Shown: one piece after another, positions 12,459 through 23,954 of the stretch
Layout of the letters: each line of letters starts with the position of its first letter
Position numbering within the stretch: position 1 is the first letter of the stretch
NCBI GenBank assembly: GCA_013398295.1
Contig: VZSF01001522.1
Span: 41,652 to 105,651 of the forward strand
DNA length: 64,000 nucleotides
From: Chionis minor
Lineage: Eukaryota > Chordata > Aves > Charadriiformes > Chionididae
Direction: 5' to 3'
Position numbers and translations under genes: made by a program
Notes under the pieces: generated by a model
Databases searched by the model: none
Told to the model about the DNA's origin: nothing
The model's input: the letters and a program-made list of their open reading frames with translations, nothing else

Positions 12459-12969
12459 TCCCAAATTATCAAAAAGGAGAGAAATAAAGAAATAATTCGG
12501 CTTTCCCCGACACTCTGCTGCAAATCTTCTAGCACAACAGTTGCAGTAAGTGTCAGCCACTGTTTGTAATCCATACGTGTGGAGCCATACGTATTACACT
12601 CTGGATTAAGGCAACCAAAGCCCATCTGATCTTGGTTGTCAATAAATCATATAGACCCAGAAGGACTCATAGGAATCTCAGGAATTGAAAAGCTACAGTT
12701 ACCTCTTTGCCTTATAGCATTACCAGTGACTCACAGAAAGTTTAAGACTGATGATGTAAAGAAAATTCCTAACTGCTCTGAAAACCGCAGTCTGCTGCGG
12801 TTCATAGCTACTGTGAAACTGCTCAGAATGGGTCTGTTTAGAGAGTGGCAACTCTGAATTGCAGGAAATTCCTGAAGAAAATGAGACGAACAGCCACTGC
12901 TTTATAAGCTTCTTTTTTGAGTGAAAAATAATACTTTACAGGATCATATAATTTTGGTGATGCTTATAA

Positions 12970-13097
12970 GAGCATTATCCCCTTTAACAAGTTTTCACAA
13001 GATCAGAATAGTGGGCAAGTAAAGCTCAGAAAGCCTAATTATTTTATCTAAGTTAAGGAAATACATGGCAGAACAGCTCCTGTTTAAACAGAAGCCA
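12970..13097 (-). mobile_element. Old MIR/L3-type SINE relic
   Basis: On the + strand the order ATTATCCCC..., GTGGGCAAG, CTCAGAAAGC, TAAGTTAAGGAA, TGGCAGAACAGC and GTTTAAACAGAAG follows the reverse complement of the MIR family. The corresponding MIR reverse-strand parts are ATTATCCCCATTTTACA, GAAACTGAGGCACAGAG, TTAAGTGACTTGCCC and TGGCAGAGCCGGGATT. Many substitutions and local rearrangements are present, as expected of an amniote-wide relic. Confidence 0.5.
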
Positions 13098-13234
13098 AAG
13101 TTTTTAATGTCTCAACTCCACAACTCCTCCTGCAATTCACCACACCCCGTGCAAATTTTTCCTTCATTATTTTTTTGTGGAAAAAAAATAGAGCAAAGAA
13201 AGATCCGTGTTTAGGAAATGGCTACTGCCAGGCT

Positions 13235-13279
13235 AAAAAAAAAAAAAAAAAAAAAANAAAAAAAAAAAAAAAAAAAAAA
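13235..13279. repeat. 45-base A tract with one ambiguous base
   Basis: Uninterrupted A except for an N at 13,257. It may be a retroposon tail, but no recognisable element precedes it. The N points to a base-calling problem in the homopolymer. Confidence 0.95.
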
Positions 13280-13613
13280 TTAAAAATCCTGCTTCCCCCT
13301 ATCTCTTAGTGCAGGTCGGGCCATCTTTGGGGGTATCCTTTTGGAAAAGCGTTGCCCTGAAAGAGTGCCTGCCCTGCAGCCCAGAGGTGTAACGGCAGTA
13401 GTGCAGCCCAGCCCCGGCGCAGGGCAGACCTGGGACTGCCTTCAGGGGTCTTTTTAGGTTTTGGCTTGATGCTTTGCATTTCTCTGTACAAAGACACGTC
13501 GCCATCGCATATATAGAGTGGGTTTTGTTTTCCAGAGCAGGCTCTTCCTAGGAGAAGCCTGATAGCTCCTCTCAGTTAGCTTTTTATAAACTGCAAGAGA
13601 ATGGGAATGTATA

Positions 13614-13647
13614 CTTAAGACTTTAAGTCCCCACTTTAAGTCTTAAG
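13614..13647. repeat. Short perfect-looking hairpin, 15-bp arms
   Basis: Arms CTTAAGACTTTAAGT (13614-13628) and ACTTTAAGTCTTAAG (13633-13647) pair at 14 of 15 positions around a CCCC loop. The stem is AT-rich and too short for a microRNA precursor. Confidence 0.85.
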
Positions 13648-13660
13648 TGGGTTTTCTGCC

Positions 13661-13700
13661 TTTTTTTTTCTTTTTTTTTCTTTCTTTTTTTTTTTTTTTT
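13661..13700. repeat. T-rich homopolymer tract
   Basis: Forty bases of T broken only by three single C. Together with the A tract at 13,235-13,279 it brackets about 380 bases of unique DNA with tracts able to pair. Confidence 0.95.
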
Positions 13701-15610
13701 GAAGAGAACACGCTGTTCGTTTCACAGCTCCATGCTGCAACTGGAAGCAAAACTCCTTCCCTTTTTCATTTTCGGAGCCCACTTATGGCAGGTGTACTGA
13801 ATGAGCCCCTGAGATGCTCTGCTACAGCATCTCCAAATCACAACCCCGCTTGTTTCACCACGCAGGACTGGAAACCCAACGAGCTCCTCGGCAGGTTTGG
13901 GAGCCCGGAGTCCAGGCAAATCCCAGGGCTGACACTGCAGCGGGGACTGTGAAAAGCTGTCATTGATCCCAGCACAACGTGCTGCTGTTTCACCCTTTAT
14001 TGTCTCTCGTGCTCACAACGTGCCACCTAGGCTTTTCCTGCTGCTGTTATGAGACGCTTCGATGGCTGCACAAGTAATTTTCCCAGTCTTTTATAACAGA
14101 GTAATGCCTTTATTTGATTGCAAGAGCTAGATTTGCCCTGCCGGATATTTTTGCAGCCGAAAGACCGACGTGATCAAATCAGGCAGGTGCAGCATATAGG
14201 AAATAAGGACTTCATGCCAGAGAGATGACACTTCGAATCACATGCCAGTTTAGACACAGGAAATGAAAATTCCAAAGAGCCTCTGAAAAAAAGGAAAGTC
14301 ATTTAACGTTTCAATATTTCTGTATCAAAATCTCCAGGTAACAGCCAGTACCAGTCTTCATCAATTTAGGAGGCTTAGCAGCGCCACAAGGAGACAGAGA
14401 TGAGGACTTCCAGGATCCAAATCCTGGCAGCACAGGGAGAACAGCGGGTGATTTATTTGCCTGGGAGATGGGTGGTGTATGGTGGCACGCATCCCCCAGA
14501 AGGCAGGCAGGTAACGAGTCAAGCCCGTAAGAAGCTTCGCACCAAAGTTGCTCTTTGCCGAGCCCTCTGCAATGCCTTAAGCAATTTATTTAATTGTCCA
14601 CCTCACCAATTAGCCGTAAACCAATGCTTCTGACCCAAAAGGTGTCATGCTTTCCTCCATCCCCTCCCAGCCTCAGCCGTCACTGAGAACCATGAATGTA
14701 CAACTAACGAGTTTTGATAGACACTGTGGAGATAGGAGACAGCTATATTTTTGTGTATAACCTGGCAGAGAAGGTTCTTCCAACAGCACCAGCAGTCCAG
14801 CTGGGGTGGCTTCCCGTACCTCCTCCCCGTGGAGAGCAACTGCAGCTGGTAACCAGAGGCAGAACAAAGAAGCCAGTTTGGTGGTAGAGAGACGTACAAA
14901 CAGCTCTTCAGAGCCACACAGGGAATTTAAAGTAGGAACAGGAAAGAAATGAGCACCATCTGATAGGGGAAGACTAGCAGGGACCAGAGGACATGAACTT
15001 ATCTGGTGAACTTGCAGTTGCCTCTACATCAATCAGTGCAGCAAACGTGGGTGCTGCTGCTCCTGTGAGCAAATGTGGGGCATGGGGTGCACCAGCCCTG
15101 GGGAAGGTGACTTGGCAGCCCTTCTGCCTGCTCCACCACGGGGTAGGGACTGGCTTTGCCACAGGGCTGAGGGACTGGAAGAGAAGGGCCACCAGGCTGG
15201 ACACAACGGTGGGGAGTGGTAAGCAGAGTAAGCTTAGTGTCACCAAGAACAGATGACAGAGACCTGTAAAAAGAGTTTATGTAATGATGAGGGCTCTCTT
15301 AAAACAGAAGAGAAGACAAAGAAAGCAAAGTGGGAGAAAAAGACTGTGCTGAAAGTACAGGAGCAGCAGACAGGAGTAATTCAATAATCCAATACTTCTC
15401 TCCTGAAAACAGCACCGGAGGAGTTTTACCTTCCCACATCTCACAGAGGAGGTGGCTCCAGACTTGGGGTCAGCTGAGCCTTGTCCAGCTGTGTTAAGGA
15501 TGGGCACTGAGGAAATTTGTGTCACCCATCTCTGAAAGGCAACTGATCCTGCCAAGTCATCTTTCCCAGGGAGAGCTCAGCCAGTCAGCAATGAAGTGTC
15601 AACTGGTTTG
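13701..15610. other. Unique non-coding sequence
   Basis: No gene supported. Frames at 14,993-15,256 (+) and its antisense are open over 87-90 codons in a GC-rich patch. A GGTAAGC donor-like word occurs at about 15,219, but there is no matching acceptor or recognisable protein. Confidence 0.5.
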
Positions 15611-15697
15611 TAGAATCATAGAAAGGTTTGTGTTGGAAAGGACCTTTAAAGGTCATCTAGTCCACCCCCCTGTGCAATAAGCAGGGACATCTTCAAC

Positions 15698-15988
15698 NNN
15701 NNNNNNNNNNNNNNNNNNNNNNNNNNNNNNNNNNNNNNNNNNNNNNNNNNNNNNNNNNNNNNNNNNNNNNNNNNNNNNNNNNNNNNNNNNNNNNNNNNNN
15801 NNNNNNNNNNNNNNNNNNNNNNNNNNNNNNNNNNNNNNNNNNNNNNNNNNNNNNNNNNNNNNNNNNNNNNNNNNNNNNNNNNNNNNNNNNNNNNNNNNNN
15901 NNNNNNNNNNNNNNNNNNNNNNNNNNNNNNNNNNNNNNNNNNNNNNNNNNNNNNNNNNNNNNNNNNNNNNNNNNNNNNNNNNNNNNNN
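15698..15988. other. Assembly gap, 291 N
   Basis: A run of N begins inside CR1 sequence and ends at a CCTCT simple repeat. No interpretation of coding content across it is valid. Confidence 1.
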
Positions 15989-16029
15989 CTCCTCTCCTCT
16001 CCTCTCCTCTCCTCTTCTCTCTTCTCCCC
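15989..16029. repeat. (CTCCT)n microsatellite inside CR1
   Basis: About six CTCCT units pass into CTTCTCTCTTCTCC and then into CR1 sequence. CR1 elements normally carry a short CTTCTCTTCTCC tract at this point, so the array probably grew from that native tract. The gap starts exactly where the array would extend leftward. Confidence 0.85.
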
Positions 16030-16129
16030 AGCTCTCTCAGCCTGTTGGAGAGGTGCTCCATCCCTCTGATCACCTTTGTGGCCCTCCTCTGGACTCACTC
16101 CAACAGGTCCATGTCTTTCCTGTACTAAT

Positions 16130-19100
16130 CAAAGGCATCTGGGGAGCTCTCGCAGGCTACAGCTACTGTAACACAGCTGATGGGACTTCTGTGCATAGGA
16201 GCTGAGCATCCCAAAGGTGACACCAATGTCTGTCTAATTTTGTGGGCAAGGAGATGACAGAAAAGAGGGAGGAACCCATCCTGCTCTACCCACACCACTA
16301 GGAGAAGGGGATGCTCTGCACAGGAGCAGAAGTTACTTTCAAAGGTCGTGACATTAATATTGCCTGAAATGCCTCCAAAAGCTTATGGAAACATCAGCAT
16401 AAGTTAGCCAGAGTTACTGCTTCTAGCAATTTCTTGTACCAGAGTTTGTCATCTGGGGCACTGAAGTCCAGGTCAGTCTCCTCTCATCTAGGATGTGGGG
16501 AGAGGAAATGGGTGCATTTGGGTAATGGCGGTGCTAAGAAAAGATAAAACAAAGGCTGGAAAGTGCTACAGCTTTGCAGATTTCAGGGATGACTTAAGCC
16601 AAGAGCTTTTCTCACATGGGTTAGCATGTCCAGCACTGTCACTGCTTGGCTGTTCCTGGTTTGCACTGGGGGCTGCCAAAACCCCAGTTATATGATGCTG
16701 TTGTGAAAGTAGCTGGAGTTGTCTGGACCAGGCACATGGCAGAGGCACGTGGAGGGAGACACCCGGGCCTGAGCTGCCTTCCCCGGTGCTCTGTGATCAT
16801 CTTTTCCATCCTGAGTCACACAGACCCATCGTCCCAGCACAATGGAGTCAGTCCTGGGGCTACTCTGGGCTGAGTAAGACATGAGATGGGTCAGCTGCTA
16901 AGCTTGTCAGACTAAACTCCAGATTAGACAAACCCTTAAGTCAGAGCAGTTTGTTGATGAGCATTTCACTGTGAAGCCCTCACAGAGTATCAAAGGGTCT
17001 AAGTTTCAATGCCCTGAGGTTAGACAAAAAAGCTCAAAGAAACACAAAGCAGAAAACCTGAGCAGCCCTGACAGAGGACTTCGGGGACAGGTAACAAGGA
17101 AAAGCAAACCGTATATAGACTATGAAATCAAACATCCTGATATTCCTGGAAAACATGCCTATGCAAGAAGCTGAATAGTGTTTGTCTGTGAAAAAAGGTG
17201 AGGGTGCAGCATTGCAGGGGAAAATAAGTGGAAGTGATGCTCATTAAAGAAAGGCACGAGAGAGGGGTGTGCTCACTGGCACAGGTTATAGCACTGCTGA
17301 AGGGTGTTCAGGGATATGTCAAGAGCAAAGTTTTTCCCTTTTTGCTGCCACAGCCCAGTTAAGATCTGTTTGTGGAAAACTGTAAGCAACATAACTGATC
17401 GGCAAGTAAATGAGCGCTCTTTAATGCCTGCCAAGCCTCCTGGATCATTTCACTTTAAAGGCTCTAAAGTGCCTAGGACTTCTGACAGATGAAAGCAGAA
17501 TTGGTTCATTTGTTGAATGCAAACCGAAACCTCTCAAAAACGTTAAGTTCCATTGTAGGGTTAAAAAAAAAAAAAAAATCCAGCTCAGGAGTCAGCCTGC
17601 AGTTTTCTGCTGTGGGAGACGGAGAGCAGGAGCTTCGCTGCTGCAGAGCCAGGTTTCACATGCCAAGGCTGTAAGAGCATTTTACAGCTCCAGTGAGCAA
17701 ACAGCTCTACACCTGATGACACAGAAGGTGATGTCTGTCGAGTTTCTTAAACACCAAAGTTTGATTCAGTCCTTCAGGGGAGCTCAGGCTAGGAAATATG
17801 GAAGGCAAGGGACTGAAAGGTAGCCAGAAGCAGCAGCGAAGGCAGCGCAGGGAGCTCACAGCAACGCTGCGTGAAGCAGCAAACACCTTCCGCGAGCGCT
17901 GAGATTCCCCCAGTCCGCACTCTCTTCTGTTTAAAGTCTATACATGAACCTTGGACATCTTGATAGCAAATGCTAGAAATAAGGAAGCCATATATATAAA
18001 GGAACTTAAAAAAGAGATGCAAACATATTACGTTACAGGTCTCGTCACACTGAGGTCTCGTCATACTGAGTCAGGACTATTCTGAATGAAGACTTGTTTT
18101 TTTATTACGGCAACAGGTTTCTCTCCACATTCTTTGATCCTGCCTGCGGTACCACAGGATCCAGTCCATGGCACAAACGGGGACATAAAGCAGTTACTGA
18201 GAGGTAGGGTAACGCCATCGAGTTGACGATGTAGAGGCAGCAGTCCTTACGGAGAGCTGCGCATTGCACAGGAATTACAAGCTGCTGACAACAAATGCAG
18301 AGTTACAAGGAAAACTTGTGCTACACCTATGGATTAGGGCGTTAATTTTATGCCACCTGTCCCGTTTACTTTGGCTTTGGAACAAATAAAGTTGTAGTGT
18401 GCAAAGGAAATACCTGAACCTAGAAGCCAAGAAATGTAGTTTTATTTGTAACATCTGCTTTCAACATCTCATAAAGTATACATCCTTGCCCCAAACAGAT
18501 GGGTCTATCTAGATTAAAAGCAGTATCTTTCCATTCTTGAACAAGGGAATACACTACTAGCTGTATGGAGTTAAGTAGCTCTGCTTGCTTCAGATTTTTC
18601 CCTACAGTAGCGAGTAAATGGGAGCACTACATAAAATGCAAATATAAGTTTTTGAGGAAGGGGAAGGGGGGCTTGACAGTACAGCCTTTCTGGAAAGTCT
18701 TCCAGCAGAGGATTAGGAACTATGGATGGTATTTCCATAAGCCCTTGTTTTTGGCCTGACGATGACTCCCAGAGAAGCTGATGGTAAGTCTGCCATTGTA
18801 TCCAAGAGGAACAGACTTGAGACAGCGCTGAGCAAACTGAAGATCCCAGCCTTTGACTCGGTAGTGTAAATATTTTGCCTTTATAAGCAGAGATTAGTAA
18901 ATTCAGGGACATTATTCAGAATGCAATTTGGTAGCTGCTTCACTGAGCAGTATCCATACACGCTGAGTATACTTATCTCCCACGGTTTTAAAAACCTCTT
19001 CGTGCCGTTAAGGAACAAGGACATAAATCACAAAAGCGACTGCAGTCAGTGTCCTAGTGGGTAATCTCAGCACAAAGGAGACAAACGGGTCACAGACATA

Positions 19101-20665
19101 TTATTCCCTTTGCACCCCTTACGCTGCTCCCCCCTCAGGGAAGGGTGGGTGGCTGTAGGGATGGGTGCTAGGAAATAGGAAGGCTGCTGTTGGCATAGGT
19201 GCTTGTTTCTGGGTGCAAGCTGGTAGTGTCGGTCTCTCATGTTGTCGATGTGCTGTTTTTAATGAGAATGGAAAAGAGCTGTGGGGAAAAAAAAGTAAAT
19301 CCTTTTTCACGTTCAGTCAGAAATATTGTTGTGTATAGAGTGAATTTAATCCACTCAGTAGAAAAGTCCCTGGCCGAAAAGGTATCCAATAAAGATGTTC
19401 AGATCTGCCTAACTGAGTTGGAGGGTGGATTTTCCATAGGTGTGTACTCAACATATGTAGCAAAGATCAGGAGATGAGTGCAACATATCTTACCTGTAGC
19501 TACAGCAGAAGCCAGAGTGGTCACAAAAAATGTAGATATTCACAGACACCATTACCCACAAAATGCTTCATGCACTCAGTGCTCAAGGAAGAAATGGGAT
19601 TCCAGACTGACATTTTGGGCAGTCAGGAAAATGTACTTGTTCTTCGCTGAAACATTTCCTTTGAGTAAAGCAGCCTACAGATCCCAACCAGTCTTCATCT
19701 TAGTTCCCTCCTTTAGCTAGGAAGTTCTCCTGCCACGTCACTGAAGGTTGGAATTTGGCAATTAGTCAAAGTATTTAAAACAACTTCTTGAAGAATCTCT
19801 ATAATTTTATACTTTGAGAGTTATCAGGACTCTGCATCTGGCTGAAAAATGCAATAGCACAACTTGCAAAATAATTTAATTCAGAGAAAGTCCCTGACTT
19901 GAAATTCATGTATCTGGAGACTCTACTTGTACCTGAGGAACAGAAGTCGAGGTCATCTGGCATGGTAATGTAAGATGCAGAACGCTGGTGCAAAGTTGTG
20001 GTCTGCAAGTTTGTGTGGGAAGCACAAGAACTATTTATGTAACAACAATTTTAATACTCGGAGCTTTCCCCCCAAACAAGTTGGTAACAGTGGCACACAG
20101 AATTGATATTTTGCTAAAATACTTTGCTGCTGCTGCAAGATCTGACCCTACAGTTACATTTAACCTGCCCAGAGTATTAGCTGAAGAACAACCTTTCATG
20201 TCACACAGTAGATTAAATCCTGTTCATTGACTTCTCTGAGTGTCCAAGACAGCATTAAGAAGTCCATCCATCTCTGCACTTTGGTCTGACAGACACTTGC
20301 CTCAATGAGTTTTTGCAACAGAAAACTTTCGTTGGGAAAAAAGCCAAGAAGCCAAAGATCCAGAGTAAAGACAAGTGGCTGGTGGGGAATCATCAGAAAA
20401 CCCATATGACAGAAAGGGATGAACAGCAACAGAGGTTTTTGGTCTTTCTAACTGCTTTACAGTTTTGGAGAGTAGTGGAAAATTGGCAAGGCATTAATTT
20501 GAGAAATGGCCCGAGCTTATTTATTCTCATTCATCTTAGGTCTTGACAGATGCATAGGAAGTCTACCATCAGTCCACCAAAGTGACTTATATGAGATGGG
20601 ATAGTTCCCTAATTTAATTTATTTTAATGAAAGCCTCAGTGATATCTATGCTTGGCAGTAGCACA
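16130..20665. other. Unique non-coding sequence
   Basis: No gene supported. A 15-base A tract lies at about 17,563-17,578. Base composition alternates between GC-richer (16,500-16,900; 17,580-17,900) and AT-rich parts. I see no intact transposon, though diverged ones could be missed. Confidence 0.5.
18037..18068. repeat. 16-bp tandem duplication
   Basis: AGGTCTCGTCACACTG is followed directly by AGGTCTCGTCATACTG, one mismatch in 16. It appears to be a recent local duplication. Confidence 0.9.
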
Positions 20666-20667
20666 TA

Positions 20668-20844
20668 CTGGTTGGAACAGGCTGCCCAGGGAAGTGGTGG
20701 TTTCATCATCCCTGGAGGTATTTAAAAGGCAAGTAGATGTGGTGCTGAGGGACATAGTTTAGTGGTGGTTTTGGCAGTGGGAGGTTTGTGGTTGGACTCG
20801 ATGATCTTAAAGGTCCCTTCCAACCTAGATGATTCTATGGTTCT
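20668..20844 (+). mobile_element. CR1 LINE 3' fragment
   Basis: It runs from TTGGAACAGGCTGCCCAGGG through CATCCCTGGAGGTATTTAAA, GTAGATGTGGTGCTGAGGGA and TTAAAGGTCCCTTCCAACCT to the 3' octamers GATTCTATGGTTCT. It is severely 5'-truncated and retains only the 3' untranslated region. The word pattern GTGCTGAGGGACATAGTTTA is that of the CR1-J/Y-like avian subfamilies; the exact subfamily is not assigned. Confidence 0.92.
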
Positions 20845-21275
20845 ACGTTAGAGCACCTGAAAGAGGAAACATCTCTCCACCTAAAATGGAGATGTTGATG
20901 CATGAGAGCTGGGCTGAGCTGATCTTATTCCTCTTAGTTTGCTCATACACTCCCCATCAGACCTGTTGACGCTAACAGCCCAGGAGAGCCTGTCACCCTC
21001 AGACATGCCTCAGGATCTTCATGAATCACTGCTCTGGCTGCTGGAGCCATCATTCATGGATTCATGGAGCCTTCTCGTTATTCTGGAGATAAACTCCAGA
21101 TTTTGAACTGGGACTTGAAATGACAACCACAGCCGGCATCGATACCATAGACTTGTGTGTGCTGTGAACAAGGGTGATACTCCACTCAAACTGCACAGTA
21201 TGGAGGAGAGACAAGGGAACCACCTCCAATCACATCTGTTGGCAGAGAGCAAGAAGAAGAAGAGATGACAGGAAT

Positions 21276-21375
21276 TCCTGTGCAACCTGATCTAGGTGGA
21301 CCTGCTCTGGCAGGAGGGTTGGACCAGATGATCTCTAGAGGTCTCTTCCAACCCATAACATTCTGTGATTCTGTA
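21276..21375 (+). mobile_element. CR1 LINE 3' fragment, different subfamily
   Basis: Contains TGTGCAACCTGATCTAGGTG, GGTTGGACCAGATGATCTCT and GAGGTCTCTTCCAACCC, then ends ATTCTGTGATTCTGT. The ATTCTGTG terminus and the GCAACCTG...CAGGAGGGTTGG words mark a different subfamily from the copy 430 bases upstream. Confidence 0.9.
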
Positions 21376-21960
21376 ATTACTGCTCAGTCCTCATGAGAAC
21401 AGGAGATCAGCATCCACCATAGGTTTGCATGAAAACTGGATTTCTGTTTCAGTGCAGGCGCTTGTTTTCCTGTATGGTCATTGCAGTCTTCTGTCAACTT
21501 TCTCCTGAGGTGACACTTTGCATCCGGTCTTGTTCATCTTCAGACCAGTCGCTTCCTTGGCTCCATCTGCCTGCATTTACAGCAAATTCAGGAACCTCCA
21601 GAAACAAGTATCTTGGTGCTTGCTTCACCAGCCCTTTGAGTCAAAAACCACCATTAAAAAACACTGTCTGATAAATTCCTCTTTCTTAATACTGATGTTA
21701 ATGCTACCATGACCCAGAAAGAGAAGCATTTGTCAGATCAAACAATAACAATCAGACATCAGGGGAACGGCGAAAGCTGTCCTCCAGACACAGCATGGAA
21801 GAGCTGTCTGCCGGACTGCGCAACGGGAATGTGAAAACCACCTTCCTTTGGGAACAGGGTCGGATGCAGAGCCCTGCTCTGCTGGTTCCTCATTGACACG
21901 GCTGGAAATTGGACAGAAGAAGGATTGTACTGCCTCGACCCAAAGCAGCTGAAAAAGGAT
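21376..21960. other. Unique non-coding sequence
   Basis: No gene supported between the CR1 end and the minus-strand frame that follows. Confidence 0.5.
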
Positions 21961-21961
21961 T

Positions 21962-22567
21962 TCATTCACACCCTGGCTTTTCCATGGATCGCTTGAGCAC
22001 AGGAATGACAAAGTAGTGTTGCATAACTCCAGAGAGTAAACTTTCTGGACAACATCCAATGACATTCTGCTGAATAAACATAAATAGTAATTTCCCCCCT
22101 AGCTGGAAAAAAATCCCCTTTCCCCAGTCCTTGGGTGTGATGCGGGGCGGAGCCGAGGCGCTGGGGACCGAGGGCTGCATCTTACATCGCACCCTGCGCT
22201 TGACCGAGACACCAGCTGCCAAGTGGTGCCTTATCCTCTCACCATGCAAGGACTCTAGCCATTTCCGTATGCTTTGTAGTCCTGCCAAGTACTGTAACTT
22301 GATTTTTTTCTGACTGATTAATCTGAGCTTTTGCTCTATGACTTTCTGCCTCCGAAGGAATTCCCTCCACGTGCCACCGGTCAGAGGCACTGGTGATGGC
22401 CAGCAATCTCCTCTCTTCTTCACTGCGCTGCCACTCTGTGCCCTGACAGTGCTGCTTTTCCTTCTGGATGGATGATCCCCCTGGGATTTGTCCCCATTAG
22501 TCCACCTCAGATCAGAGAGACTGAAATTCTTCCAAAAATAGTTCCAGTGGCTACTCGCATCCTTCAT
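21962..22567 (-). other. Unassigned open frame, 201 codons from ATG (253 from an upstream GTG)
   Basis: This is the longest stop-free stretch in the window. The first true ATG is at 22,565-22,567 with G at -3 and A at +4, an acceptable start context; the frame stays open upstream to about 22,759. The product is basic. Its middle (about residues 70-120 from the ATG) is a Lys/Arg/Gln/Leu-rich stretch that looks helical (WREFLRRQKVIEQKLRL and onward). A GGTGAGAGG donor-like word on the minus strand at 22,235-22,243 falls just after that stretch, so part of the frame could be an exon. I recognise no family. It could equally be a chance frame in a GC-rich segment. Confidence 0.2.
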
Positions 22568-22759
22568 CTCCAAGAGACTGAGCTTGTTCTTCCTCCCTAA
22601 TACACATGTACCTGCCTCAAGAAGGGACCTGGGGTTTCCTTGGGGGTTTGAGCATGCAGGGAAGGGACAGGAGGGAACAAGGAAGCTGGGATGGGGTGGT
22701 GGGGAAGAGAGCAGGGTCTGCACTCTCCTGCGCTGCCAATGCTGGCTGCTCTCTGGCCT

Positions 22760-23065
22760 TCAGGGAGGGGAAGGGATGAGGAGGAACCACGGCTGTGGGG
22801 ATGTGGTGTTGCCACAGACATGTTTCTTCTCACCAAAATGGCAGGCAAGGGGCTGTTTGTGTCAAGAGCTGCTTTCTTGGGTTTTTTTTTCCACCTAGAA
22901 AAAACAAAGCCAAGCACCCCAGCCCATGCTGTGCTATGGGACCAAGCCCAGCAGGACAGCCTGGCGTGCCTCCCATAAGGGGAGCATCAAGCTGTGTATA
23001 AAGATGCTTCCTTTAATCTCTGCCCAATAGCCCCGTTTTCCTTGTGAAACCCACAGGGGAGCCAG
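22760..23065. other. Non-coding sequence between two minus-strand frames
   Basis: Short frames on both strands, no recognisable product. There is a short T tract at about 22,883-22,890. Confidence 0.45.
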
Positions 23066-23611
23066 TCACGGTGTACAGAGAATAACCTCAAAATGTAAGT
23101 ACTGCTCTGCCACATGCCTCATGTTTGATAAAAGTTTGAGCTCAGACATTCGTGGCATCTTGAAGTTTTGCAGACGGAGATCTTGGCCAAGCCACCCACC
23201 ACCCACCACCATGGGGGTTTGTATGATGGCTACAGGATTTGCCTCCAGGCTTTGCTTGTCAGCAGCCAGTGGGCTGCTTGGGGGGTGCAGTATCATGCAC
23301 GTAAATACAGTGGAAATATTTTTCTTTTGCTGAGAGGGGCTGCAGAGGACGGGGGGACCTGGTCCTGCCTCCAGACTCTCCAGAGGCTGCGGCAACCACT
23401 GGCTTTTGGCACAGCAAAGGCACCAAAGCGTTGATGTTATTTCAGAGAAGTAACAGCTACAAACCTTGTTGCTCAATTGGCAGCAATCTGACAGCAAAGC
23501 TTTGGTTTTAACAAACCCCGAGTTGGGCAAATCTGAGGTGGAAGTGCAGATCTGCCTAAATTCCCCATAGCTCCCCTCCTTTGAAAGGTGTGCAAGTCGT
23601 GTTGCCTTCAT
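23066..23611 (-). other. Unassigned open frame, 181 codons from ATG
   Basis: Stop-free on the minus strand, with the first true ATG at 23,609-23,611 (the frame itself opens slightly further out with TTG). The product is Ser/Leu/Cys-rich and shows no signal sequence, zinc-finger spacing or known motif. It lies directly upstream, on the same strand, of the 201-codon frame ending at 21,962, which is the main reason to note it. A chance frame is likely. Confidence 0.12.
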
Positions 23612-23954
23612 CCTGCTGGAAAAGCAAGGGGAAAAGGCGTCGCTGAGCAAAATTCTTTGCCTCAAATATGTTTAAACACGCTCTCTTCTGATGATCCCAG
23701 TATCTCCCTCCCTGACGCTGCTATCACCGCTGCAGCACGTACGTAGAGATGATGCTACTGAAATGTATACGTGGTTGACTTCAAAGCACTGAGCAAGTGC
23801 ATGTGTAATCAAGTGTGGTGAATGAGTCTGAATCAGTCTTGACATGGCTTTCCTCGCTGGCCTGGCCTGGCTGCCTAGACAAGGTTTTTATTCTCCTTGC
23901 TTTCTGATATGATAGAGCTCTTCTAACTGACTTTTTTTTAACCTCCTCTGACAT

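Larger units (their letters stand above)
15611..16127 (-). mobile_element. CR1 LINE fragment (minus strand), interrupted by assembly gap
   Basis: The + strand begins with TAGAATCATAGAAAGGTTTG, the reverse complement of the CR1 3' end. It continues with the typical GACCTTTAAAGGTCATCTAG and GCAGGGACA words. After the gap come CTCTCTCAGCCTGTTGGAGA, GGTGCTCCATCCCTCTGATC and the AGGTCCATGTCTTTCCTGTA segment, which lies far upstream in the same CR1 3' region. Gap and simple repeat together occupy roughly the place of the missing CR1 middle, so this is one insertion. It is 5'-truncated, as usual for CR1. Confidence 0.9.

Noticed and set aside
12236..12625. Open frames of 86-129 codons rich in Phe/Ser/Leu or Lys/Glu/Arg on both strands
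   Set aside because: They are translations of the (AAAAG)n array and carry no protein information.
13614..13647. Hairpin considered as a microRNA precursor
   Set aside because: The 15-bp stem and 4-base loop are far too short for a Dicer substrate, and the stem is low-complexity.
15646..16098. Minus-strand frames of 126-150 codons
   Set aside because: More than half of each is N from the assembly gap and the rest is CR1 and simple repeat.
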